64,000 nucleotides of DNA from Algibacter mikhailovii (GTDB lineage: Bacteria; Bacteroidota; Bacteroidia; Flavobacteriales; Flavobacteriaceae). Under the pieces are notes generated by a model. It was given only the letters and a program-made list of their open reading frames with translations, was not told where the DNA came from and searched no databases. This document shows positions 56,007 through 64,000 of the stretch, one piece after another (within the stretch, counting starts at the first letter, position 1; every line of letters begins with the position of its first letter). The DNA is taken from positions 434,001 to 498,000 of the forward strand of contig NZ_BMWZ01000004.1 in assembly GCF_014651495.1 (NCBI RefSeq). Reading direction: 5' to 3'. The translations under genes and the position numbers were made by a program.

Positions 56007-56393
56007 TTAAATAATGGGAGGTCTAAGCAAAGCCATATCGTGTAAGAACGAATATGTATTGACGTAATGGCCTATATATTTTGCTTTTTGGGGTAAAAGC
56101 AATTTTGGGTGTAAAAAAGAATAGTCTTGGGGGTTGCTGAAAATGGAGTAAAAACATTCTAGAATAGCAACTGTATTTATAGGTCCCTTTTGCGAATCGT
56201 CGTCAGTTTCAATTTGCATTTGCTTTGCCAAATGACATTTTCCATTACATTGTAGTTCAGGCTTATCAGTATTAATACAATAATTCTCAATAATGTAATC
56301 TATGTTTAACTGAAAATAGGCGACTTGCCCTAAATAATATGCTGGTCTTACAGATAAAACTAAGAATAATATTATGGCAATATTTTTTTGCAA
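56007..56393 (-). CDS. Small exported or membrane protein with a CNGKCH motif
   Basis: A 128-residue protein with one N-terminal hydrophobic helix (5-22) and the motif C49-N-G-K-C53-H54 preceded by C39. Similar small CNGKC proteins occur in flavobacteria near metal-uptake genes. It begins at TTG; no in-frame ATG is close. It lies 190 nt upstream of the MbnP-like gene on the same strand and may belong to the same copper locus. The motif could bind copper; this is inference. Confidence 0.6.
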   Translation of the reverse strand: MQKNIAIILFLVLSVRPAYYLGQVAYFQLNIDYIIENYCINTDKPELQCNGKCHLAKQMQIETDDDSQKGPINTVAILECFYSIFSNPQDYSFLHPKLLLPQKAKYIGHYVNTYSFLHDMALLRPPII

Positions 56394-56437
56394 TCCTTTC
56401 TTTTTTGCAAATATAAAACAGATTATGAATAAACATT

Positions 56438-56467
56438 AAAAAAGCGAACAAAAGGTCGCTTTTTTTT
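56438..56467 (-). terminator. Terminator after the 56663-56466 gene
   Basis: The arms aaaaaagcga and tcgctttttt have an 8-nt loop, immediately after the stop codon in the minus direction, with a U-run following on the minus strand. Confidence 0.75.
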
Positions 56468-56663
56468 ATGGTTTTAAATAAATTAAACATTGATCTAACT
56501 CTGGGTTTTGCTGTACAAGAGAGTGAATGAATATTTTAAGCTCTTCAATCTCATAAGGCAGTAAACGCTGCAACGCCTTTTGTACTTCTTTGCAAAACAA
56601 TGTGGTGTCAAAACTGACTTTATTGAGTACAGTCTTTGTGTACTCTAGCATTGCTCTCGCCAT
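56466..56663 (-). CDS. Small conserved-type cytosolic protein
   Basis: A 65-residue protein beginning MARAMLEYTKTVL, amphipathic helical throughout, with two cysteines and no signal or membrane segment. Its own terminator overlaps the stop codon, which supports a real gene. I recall similar short proteins in flavobacteria, but the function is unknown. Confidence 0.6.
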   Translation of the reverse strand: MARAMLEYTKTVLNKVSFDTTLFCKEVQKALQRLLPYEIEELKIFIHSLVQQNPELDQCLIYLKP

Positions 56664-56787
56664 TCTTATTCTTTAGGTTTAGGTTTAAATAAATAGTAGA
56701 TTTTTTAATAGGCTTTTTTTGTTTTAATAACATTTAAATGTACTAAAAAATTGCGAAACATTTTAGTTTTAAAACAAAATTAACATT

Positions 56788-57588
56788 TTAAAATCGGTTA
56801 TCACCATCCAACAAATCGCCCAAGCCTCCTAGGATACTGCCTTCACCTTTATCCTTGCCACCACCTCTTGGTGCTGAAGCCAAAACACGACCAGCTAATC
56901 TACTAAATGGTAAAGACTGAATGTATACGGTTCCAGGTCCTTGAAGTTTAGCAAAAAACAAGCCTTCACCTCCAAATATGGTATTTTTAATTCCTCCAAT
57001 AAATTCTATATCGTAATCTACGGTTTGATCAAATCCTATGATACAGCCGGTATCAACCATCATGGTTTCACCTACTTGTAATTCCTTTTTAGCCATAGTA
57101 CCTCCAGCATGCACAAAAGCCATCCCATCGCCTTCCAGTTTTTGCATTATAAAGCCTTCACCTCCAAAAAGTCCCCTGCCTAATTTCTTAGAAAACTCAA
57201 TGCCTATACTTACGCCCTTTGCAGCACATAGAAAAGCATCTTTTTGACAAATAAATTTACCACCAAACCTAGTTAAGTCTATAGGTATAATTTTTCCAGG
57301 ATAAGGGGATGCAAAAGAGACCTTGCGCTTACCAGAAAGATTGTTGTAAAAGGCCGTCATAAAGATACTCTCACCCGTAAGAATTCGTTTTCCTGCCCCT
57401 AAAATTTTCCCTAAGAAACCCGAATCATTTTGCGAACCATCTCCAAAAATGGTTTCCATTTGTATGCCATTATCCATCATCATAAAGCTACCTGCTTCGG
57501 CAACTACTCCTTCATTTGGGTCTAATTCTATTTCAACATACTGCATTTCTTCGCCGTATATGCTATAATCAATTTCGTGAGCTGTCAT
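56788..57588 (-). CDS. TIGR00266/AIM24-family protein
   Basis: A 266-residue beta-rich cytosolic protein of the AIM24 family: repeated glycine-rich strands such as [26 protein letters not shown] and [22 protein letters not shown]. It ends with a Gly/Asp-rich tail. The role of the bacterial family is not established. Probably expressed alone; the next gene upstream is 68 nt away on the same strand. Confidence 0.85.
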   Translation of the reverse strand: MTAHEIDYSIYGEEMQYVEIELDPNEGVVAEAGSFMMMDNGIQMETIFGDGSQNDSGFLGKILGAGKRILTGESIFMTAFYNNLSGKRKVSFASPYPGKIIPIDLTRFGGKFICQKDAFLCAAKGVSIGIEFSKKLGRGLFGGEGFIMQKLEGDGMAFVHAGGTMAKKELQVGETMMVDTGCIIGFDQTVDYDIEFIGGIKNTIFGGEGLFFAKLQGPGTVYIQSLPFSRLAGRVLASAPRGGGKDKGEGSILGGLGDLLDGDNRF

Positions 57589-57656
57589 TACGTATTGTTT
57601 TATATTATTTTGACTATATGTTGAACGCTTTTAAATTTTGTTACAAAAATCAAGAA

Positions 57657-58112
57657 TTAACTTTTTAATTTAACACTCCACTCAAAAACAAAAGAAGACA
57701 CTTCATCACCTTGTTCATCAATGCCAATAGATTTTAATTCTATGGTTTGCCCCTCTCCGCTTTCAATAGCTTTGGTTAACACGTCATCAATTAAGTCCCC
57801 GTCATTGCAGGTAAACTGAATTCTTCCAATGGCTTTTTTTGTAAATCTAGCGTGATTTGAAGTCACTAACATTGATATGCGTTTTCCTGTAGATTGAATC
57901 TTTGATGTCATTAAAGCTCCTGTAGAAAACTCTGCCGCCATACCTTGAACAGCCCAAAACATAGATTTAAACGGGTTTTGATTTATCCATCTATACTTAA
58001 CACTTACCATGCATTTTTGATTATCAATGTACTTGGTACGCACCCCGCATATATAGGCAGCTGGCAATTTAAAAATAATATAACTATTTAATTTTCTTGG
58101 CGTTAGATTCAT
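57657..58112 (-). CDS. DUF4442-family hotdog-fold protein
   Basis: A 151-residue protein with the DUF4442 pattern: NPFKSMFWAVQGMAAEFSTG, where the family places its thioesterase-like helix, then beta strands KRISMLVTSNHARFTKKAIG. It is a putative acyl-CoA thioesterase or acyl-binding protein; the substrate is unknown. Confidence 0.8.
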   Translation of the reverse strand: MNLTPRKLNSYIIFKLPAAYICGVRTKYIDNQKCMVSVKYRWINQNPFKSMFWAVQGMAAEFSTGALMTSKIQSTGKRISMLVTSNHARFTKKAIGRIQFTCNDGDLIDDVLTKAIESGEGQTIELKSIGIDEQGDEVSSFVFEWSVKLKS

Positions 58113-58222
58113 AAGTATGCAACTTTAATTTTTACTAAGTTATAAAAACTTAACAGACTTAAAAATGTTAATATTGTGTTAATTTTTAGTACTATGCGTA
58201 ACATAATACCTTTTTTTAGACA

Positions 58223-58230
58223 TATATTTG
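58223..58230 (+). promoter_or_regulatory. -7 box upstream of the DUF4870 gene
   Basis: TATATTTG, a perfect TAnnTTTG match 41 nt before the ATG. No clear -33 element. Confidence 0.5.
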
Positions 58231-58271
58231 CATAAGAAACTATTATATACTTTTACATCAATCAAAATATC

Positions 58272-58718
58272 ATGCTAACTAATCATCAAAAAAACATCGC
58301 TACTTTTATTCACTTATCCACTTTTAGCAGGTTTATAATTCCTTTTGGAAATTTCATTGGCCCTATCATTTTATGGATTAGCAATAAAGACAAATCTGAA
58401 TTCATTGACGAGCATGGCAAGCAAGCCATAAATTTTCAAATTAGCATTTTACTTTATGCTATAATATTAGGAACCCTGACTATTCCGTTTTTCATATTTA
58501 AAATATTTAACGGTATTGATTTCATAGACTTTAATGGTTTTAATGATTTTCACATTAATATGGGCAAGCCATCTCCGCTATTATACATTGGTGGAGGATT
58601 AGGAGCCATAGCTGTAATAGGATTTATTTTAGAACTTATTTTCATTGTCATGGCCAGTTTAAAAGCTAGAGATGGAAAGTTATATCAGTACCCACTAACC
58701 ATTAATTTTTTAAAATAA
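58272..58718 (+). CDS. DUF4870 membrane protein
   Basis: A 148-residue protein with about four hydrophobic segments and the family pattern FIDEHGKQAINFQIS after the first helix pair. Homologues are small inner-membrane proteins of unknown role, often beside PspC genes, as here. 233 nt precede the next gene. Confidence 0.85.
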   Translation: MLTNHQKNIATFIHLSTFSRFIIPFGNFIGPIILWISNKDKSEFIDEHGKQAINFQISILLYAIILGTLTIPFFIFKIFNGIDFIDFNGFNDFHINMGKPSPLLYIGGGLGAIAVIGFILELIFIVMASLKARDGKLYQYPLTINFLK

Positions 58719-58951
58719 TTTCTCATGACTCATAACACAGACTTTATAAGAATACAATACGGGGAAAACGATTTCAATCTAAACCCCTCAGTAAGACATC
58801 AACAAGTGGTTAGCAACTAAAACCTAACCTATTTTAAGTAATAGTAAGACAAAACAAATTTCATCAATATAATCATCAATCACCACTGAATGTATTTCAG
58901 TATTAATCAATCAAAAAATGAACAGTTTCACAACATTAAACGAATGACACT

Positions 58952-59293
58952 ATGAAGATAGAAAACACAAAAGCACAAATGCGTAAAGGGGTTCTAGAAT
59001 TCTGCATATTATCGGTCTTAAAAGACGATGACGCCTATGTAGCAGAAATTCTTGGCACCCTAAAAGACGCCAAGTTGCTTGTAGTAGAAGGTACTATTTA
59101 CCCTTTACTTACACGACTAAAGAATGCAGGACTTCTCAATTACCGTTGGGAAGAATCTACATCAGGACCACCAAGAAAATATTATGGTTTAACCGAAACA
59201 GGAAAACTATTTTTAAAAGAATTAGACACGACTTGGAGTGAATTACACAATGCAGTAACTATAGTAACAAGCCAAAAAACAACAAAAAAATGA
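58952..59293 (+). CDS. PadR-family transcriptional regulator
   Basis: A 113-residue winged-helix protein: QMRKGVLEFCILSVL start, wing and recognition helix through EGTIYPLLTRLKNAGLL, and SGPPRKYYGLTETG. It overlaps the PspC gene (ATGA), so the regulator and the membrane protein are coupled and it probably autoregulates the cluster. Confidence 0.9.
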   Translation: MKIENTKAQMRKGVLEFCILSVLKDDDAYVAEILGTLKDAKLLVVEGTIYPLLTRLKNAGLLNYRWEESTSGPPRKYYGLTETGKLFLKELDTTWSELHNAVTIVTSQKTTKK

Positions 59294-61080
59294 ATAAGAC
59301 AGTCAACATAAATTTAGCAGGTATATTTTTTCACATAGATGAAGATGCGTACTTAAAATTACAGCGCTATCTGGAGGCTATAAAACGTTCATTTACGGAC
59401 TCACAAGGTCGATCAGAAATTATAGCCGATATCGAAGCACGAATAGCAGAACTTTTTAGTGAGCGTGTACAGAATGAGAAACAGGTTATCAGAATTAAAG
59501 AAGTAGACGAGGTCATATCCATCATGGGACAACCTGAAGACTATCTTGTTGATGACGAGATTTTTGAAGATGAACCGCAACCTACGTACAAGGCTAAAAG
59601 CGCACCTTCAAAAAAGTTATTTAGAGATACAGAAAACTCATATATCAGTGGCGTATCTTCTGGCTTAGGTCATTACTTTGGCATTGACGCCATTTGGATA
59701 AGACTCGCATGGATTCTTTTAATTTTTGGAGCTGGAACAGGCATCTTACTATACATACTTCTTTGGATCTTAGTACCTGAAGCAAAAACCACGACCGAAA
59801 AACTTATGATGAAAGGAGAACCTGTAAACATAAGTAACATTGAAAAAAAAATCAAGGACGGCTTTGAAAGTGTTACTGACACGGTAAGTGGTGTTGCCAA
59901 AAACGTCTCAGATTCTGTGTCAAACGCAGCAAAACAGGTAGATGTTAAAAAAGGGGCTAATTCTATAAAATCATCATCACGAACTTTTTTTGATACCCTT
60001 GGTGATATCATCATGTTTTTCTTTAAAATTCTTGCAAAATTCATTGGAATCATACTTATTCTTATTGGTGCAGCTACATTAATTGCGTTAATAATTGGTT
60101 TATTTTCTCTGGGAGTTGTTGATATTATTCATATACCTGGACTCGACTTAGTAGATCTCGCTAATACCGGTAACACGCCTATTTGGTTAGTATCCTTGTT
60201 AGCATTCTTTGCCATTGGTATACCGTTCTTTTTCTTATTCTATTTAGGGCTTAAGATTCTAATTAATAACTTAAAATCTATTGGGGGTATTGCTAAGTTC
60301 TCTTTATTAGGATTATGGTTATTATCCATTATAGCACTAGTTGTTATAGGTATTCGTCAGGCCAATGAACATGCCTTTAAAGAATATCATATAGAAAAGA
60401 CACAAATTCCTATTCGTGCTATGGACACTTTAAATATAAAAATGACGCATAATGAAATTTATAATACTGGGTTCAACCGAAGCAGAAGTAACTTTAAATT
60501 AGCACATGACGACAATGGCGGAAAAGCTATTTATGCATCTAATATTGAGATTTTAGTAAAATCAACAACAGATAGTATTGCAACCATAGCTATTGAAAAA
60601 AGTGCTGACGCAAGCAGCTATGATATAGCCATTGATCGCGCGAAGCAAATTAACTATAACTTCGAACTAAGAAATAAAACCCTATTTCTCGATTCCTATT
60701 TAACAACGGATCCGATAAATAAATACAGTGACCAAGAAGTTGATATCATTCTGTATATTCCAGAAAACACAGTTGTTCTTTTTAACAACAGCACAAAATC
60801 ATTTCTTAATTACAGAAAACATGACGGCAACGTAATTTCAAGTAAAAGTGTGAATCATCATATGCGTATTCTTGACAACAATTCTGAATGTTTAGATTGT
60901 ACGGAAGAGGATTTCGAGCTTAATATTGATGCTGAAGGTGTAAAAATAAATGACGACGGCATAATCATTAATGCTGATGATAGTCATATTAAAATAGATG
61001 AAAACGGAATCAAAGCAGAAACCGATGAAGTAAAAGTAAACATAGATTCAAATGGCATCAACATAAAAACAGAAAACTAA
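59290..61080 (+). CDS. PspC-domain membrane protein
   Basis: A 596-residue protein. Residues 1-100 are a cytosolic helical domain (YLKLQRYLEAIKRSF). A PspC domain follows at about 105-170 (LFRDTENSYISGVSSGLGHYF, then a membrane helix), with three more helices to about 365. The long C-terminal region has beta-repeat character and ends in short repeats (GVKINDDG, GIIINADDS, HIKIDENGI, KVNIDSNGI) that suggest a beta-helix outside the membrane. The likely role is envelope-stress sensing with the PadR regulator; this is inferred. Confidence 0.85.
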   Translation: MNKTVNINLAGIFFHIDEDAYLKLQRYLEAIKRSFTDSQGRSEIIADIEARIAELFSERVQNEKQVIRIKEVDEVISIMGQPEDYLVDDEIFEDEPQPTYKAKSAPSKKLFRDTENSYISGVSSGLGHYFGIDAIWIRLAWILLIFGAGTGILLYILLWILVPEAKTTTEKLMMKGEPVNISNIEKKIKDGFESVTDTVSGVAKNVSDSVSNAAKQVDVKKGANSIKSSSRTFFDTLGDIIMFFFKILAKFIGIILILIGAATLIALIIGLFSLGVVDIIHIPGLDLVDLANTGNTPIWLVSLLAFFAIGIPFFFLFYLGLKILINNLKSIGGIAKFSLLGLWLLSIIALVVIGIRQANEHAFKEYHIEKTQIPIRAMDTLNIKMTHNEIYNTGFNRSRSNFKLAHDDNGGKAIYASNIEILVKSTTDSIATIAIEKSADASSYDIAIDRAKQINYNFELRNKTLFLDSYLTTDPINKYSDQEVDIILYIPENTVVLFNNSTKSFLNYRKHDGNVISSKSVNHHMRILDNNSECLDCTEEDFELNIDAEGVKINDDGIIINADDSHIKIDENGIKAETDEVKVNIDSNGINIKTEN

Positions 61081-61193
61081 CAACTCATCATTAAAAAATA
61101 ACAATTCAGAATTTAAATTTATAAGTGTCTTTCTAAAAAGAAGATATTTGAACAACTAATCATTATTAATCATCAATCAAAAAGCGAACAATC

Positions 61194-61922
61194 ATGACAA
61201 CCTTAATCAAAATCATCGTAGCTACAATTTTAAGCTTCACCTTATTTTCTTGTAATTTTGATATCAATATGAACCCCGGAGTTAAAGGAAATGGGGATGT
61301 AATTATTGAGGATAGAACCTCAAATGCCTCCTTCTCAACTATTAAAGCTACAGAGGGATTAGACGTTTATTTAACACAAAGTGACAGCGAAAGTATTATA
61401 GTTGAAGCTGACGAAAATCTGCAAGATCTCATTCTAACTGAAGTGGAAAATGGTGTACTAAAAATTCACACAGAACAAAACATTGGCAAGGCAACATCAA
61501 AGAAAATCAAAGTGAGTTTTAAAGATATATCAAGCATCATCTCAACAAGCGGTAGTGATGTTTATTCTACAAATACTATTACAGTTGAAAATTTAGAACT
61601 AAAATCTACAAGTGGCAGCGATATGAAGCTAAGTGTTAATACATCCATTTTAAATTGTAAATCTACTAGCGGCAGTGATATACACCTATCTGGAACAACC
61701 TCTAAATTAATAGCCGAGGCAACTAGTGGTAGCGATATTAAAGCGGCTGATTTAATGGCCGAATCAAGTCACGTAAAAGCAACAAGCGGCGCAGGTATTA
61801 CGGTAAACACCTCTAAAGAACTTATTGCAAAGGCAAGCAGTGGCGGAGATGTTAAATACTATGGCAACCCAGAAAAAGTAGAAACAAGCAACAACCCATC
61901 TGGTAGTGTAAAACAGAAGTAA
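61194..61922 (+). CDS. Head-GIN/DUF2807 lipoprotein
   Basis: A 242-residue lipoprotein (lipobox LFSCN, Cys about 20). The mature part is a DUF2807 adhesin-like domain with about six 20-residue repeats, each carrying T-S-G-S-D or a variant (STSGSDVY, STSGSDMK, STSGSDIH, ATSGSDIK, ATSGAGIT, ASSGGDVK), predicted to coil as a right-handed beta helix. A GATATTTG box at 61143-61150 may start its own transcript. It follows the PspC gene by 113 nt. Confidence 0.88.
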   Translation: MTTLIKIIVATILSFTLFSCNFDINMNPGVKGNGDVIIEDRTSNASFSTIKATEGLDVYLTQSDSESIIVEADENLQDLILTEVENGVLKIHTEQNIGKATSKKIKVSFKDISSIISTSGSDVYSTNTITVENLELKSTSGSDMKLSVNTSILNCKSTSGSDIHLSGTTSKLIAEATSGSDIKAADLMAESSHVKATSGAGITVNTSKELIAKASSGGDVKYYGNPEKVETSNNPSGSVKQK

Positions 61923-61953
61923 AACCTTTTTAAAAAGTAACAACCTCATAAAT

Positions 61954-61978
61954 CACCTTGGCACTTTTTGCTAGGGTG
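61954..61978 (+). terminator. Terminator after the DUF2807 gene
   Basis: The arms caccttggca and tgctagggtg pair with one mismatch around a 5-nt loop, followed by T8. Confidence 0.8.
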
Positions 61979-62159
61979 TTTTTTTTGTTTTCACATTGAA
62001 CAAAAGTCTATACGAGATTTACTGTATCTCTGATTTTAAAGAAAATTAAATTCAAAAATTTGATAAAAATTAAGTCTACTACATCCTTTTTGAACCTTGA
62101 GGGTAAAATTACGTTATAACTGGGTAAACCTAATTAATACAAAAACAACCTCAAGCCCT

Positions 62160-62167
62160 TAATTTTG
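62160..62167 (+). promoter_or_regulatory. -7 box upstream of the VOC-like gene
   Basis: TAATTTTG, a perfect match, 43 nt before the ATG. Confidence 0.5.
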
Positions 62168-62210
62168 TGAAAAAGCATTAACTAAATTAAAAAACTAAAA
62201 AAGCAGACTT

Positions 62211-62531
62211 ATGGATTACAAATTTAGTCATATCGGAATACCTACTACAGAGGACAAAGATTGGGATGGTTACTGCGAACCCGGGAATTTTCATTACACA
62301 GACTTCGCAAAAGACGAATATAAAGTAGAATATGTAAAATTTGACGACCATAGCACGGCTTCAGAAATGGTAAAAACTATGCCACACGTCTCCTATTTTG
62401 TAGATAGCATTGAAGAAGCCATTAAAGGTAGAGATGTTTTAGGCGATATATTTTCACCTGCCGAAGGGGTTAGAGTTGTGTATATTAATCACCTAGGATC
62501 TCCAGTTGAATTTCTTGAAATTAAAGAATAA
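62211..62531 (+). CDS. VOC-superfamily-like small protein
   Basis: A 106-residue protein with a vicinal-oxygen-chelate-like layout: an FSHIGIPT start, a central HVSYFVDSIEEAI strand-helix, and a final INHLGSPVEFLEI strand. Histidines (H7 and one near residue 78) and a terminal Glu could be metal ligands. The reaction is unknown. Transcribed alone, with a consensus -7 box upstream. Confidence 0.65.
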   Translation: MDYKFSHIGIPTTEDKDWDGYCEPGNFHYTDFAKDEYKVEYVKFDDHSTASEMVKTMPHVSYFVDSIEEAIKGRDVLGDIFSPAEGVRVVYINHLGSPVEFLEIKE

Positions 62532-62714
62532 GTTTGAAGAAGAAAAGTAAATGCTTTAGCTTTTCGACCTATGAACTAAAGTTATTTTACGCGTTTCTAG
62601 AATTTTGATAAAAACCTTCAAGAACATACACGAATTTAAGAAGTCAACTATATTAATGCTTTAGCAATTAAAAAAAGTTAGGCTTGATTAACTTTAAATA
62701 ACAAATGGAATACT

Positions 62715-62748
62715 ACAACCACTTTAAATTTTTTTTTAGAGTGGTTGT
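62715..62748 (+). terminator. Hairpin between the VOC-like and beta-galactosidase genes
   Basis: The perfect 9-bp arms acaaccact (62715-62723) and agtggttgt (62740-62748) enclose a T-rich 16-nt loop. It lacks a clean T-tract afterwards, so it may be a weak terminator for the VOC-like gene. Confidence 0.45.
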
Positions 62749-62789
62749 GTTGTTAATATTTGATACAAACTAAAACGAATCCAATTTGA

Positions 62790-64000
<1,211 letters not shown>

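Noticed and set aside
58725-58820. A 31-codon ATG frame between the DUF4870 and PadR genes
   Set aside because: No recognisable protein features, promoter or homologue known to me; length is within chance.

Overview
This 64 kb window is AT-rich, gene-dense DNA from a member of the Bacteroidota, most likely a marine Flavobacteriaceae (relatives of Formosa, Algibacter or Mariniflexile). The evidence is the Bacteroidota promoter element TAnnTTTG upstream of several genes, the fused ccoN-ccoO oxidase gene, and families typical of flavobacteria: 2TM-domain proteins, head-GIN/DUF2807, a TonB-dependent receptor with an N-terminal carboxypeptidase-like domain, MbnP-like proteins, a formylglycine-type sulfatase and a GH2 beta-galactosidase. 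I found no rRNA, tRNA, CRISPR array, insertion sequence or phage region; this reads as chromosomal core with small accessory patches.

Layout. 1-1933: a sugar-phosphate phosphatase fused to a glycosidase barrel, cut by the window edge. 2159-4755: a MoxR-type AAA+ ATPase with its VWA partner. 4864-8040: a large secreted BNR-repeat protein. 8138-17809: the microaerobic respiration block, with a Crp/Fnr regulator divergent from the copper ATPase ccoI, then ccoS, ccoNO, ccoQ, ccoP, ccoG, ccoH and a SafE-like membrane protein. 18089-23208: a TetR / ABC / HlyD / TolC export operon whose ABC ATPase has lost most catalytic motifs. 23278-26254: universal stress protein and hemN, divergent from a YceI lipoprotein. 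26553-28494: a TMEM175-like channel and a LETM1-like protein. 28651-31026: a sulfatase broken by one in-frame stop. 31269-33562: LpxD and a PagL-like lipid A deacylase homologue. 33597-37012: a LytS/LytTR two-component operon with three 2TM domains. 37205-40278: TonB and a TonB-dependent receptor. 40572-41703: ECF sigma factor and a probable membrane partner. 41700-50955: housekeeping and DNA repair genes (pseudouridine synthase, topoisomerase III, RecQ, acyltransferase, CoA Nudix, cyclophilin) plus a BKACE/GNAT pair. 50962-52951: TRIC channel and OxyR. 52954-56393: a probable copper locus with an MbnP/MbnH-like pair. 56466-61922: small proteins and a PadR-PspC-DUF2807 envelope cluster. 62211 to the end: a VOC-like protein and a truncated GH2 beta-galactosidase.

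The strongest regulatory signal is a palindrome, ATGAyAnnnATCAT, present upstream of ccoI, ccoS, hemN and tonB. In all four cases it lies exactly 22 nt upstream of a consensus or near-consensus -7 box. This geometry fits class II activation by a Crp/Fnr-family protein, and such a gene (8138-8815) sits beside the first site. It links high-affinity cbb3 oxidase assembly, copper supply to it, anaerobic haem synthesis, a stress protein and TonB energisation into one inferred low-oxygen regulon.

Other points of interest are the ABC exporter without recognisable catalytic motifs, the MbnP/MbnH-like copper locus, the nonsense-interrupted sulfatase, and a possible small RNA divergent from oxyR. Start codons were moved inward from the longest reading frame where a signal peptide, lipobox or promoter demanded it (hemN, yceI, TetR, cyclophilin, MbnH-like, the TonB-dependent receptor and the 37012 secreted protein).
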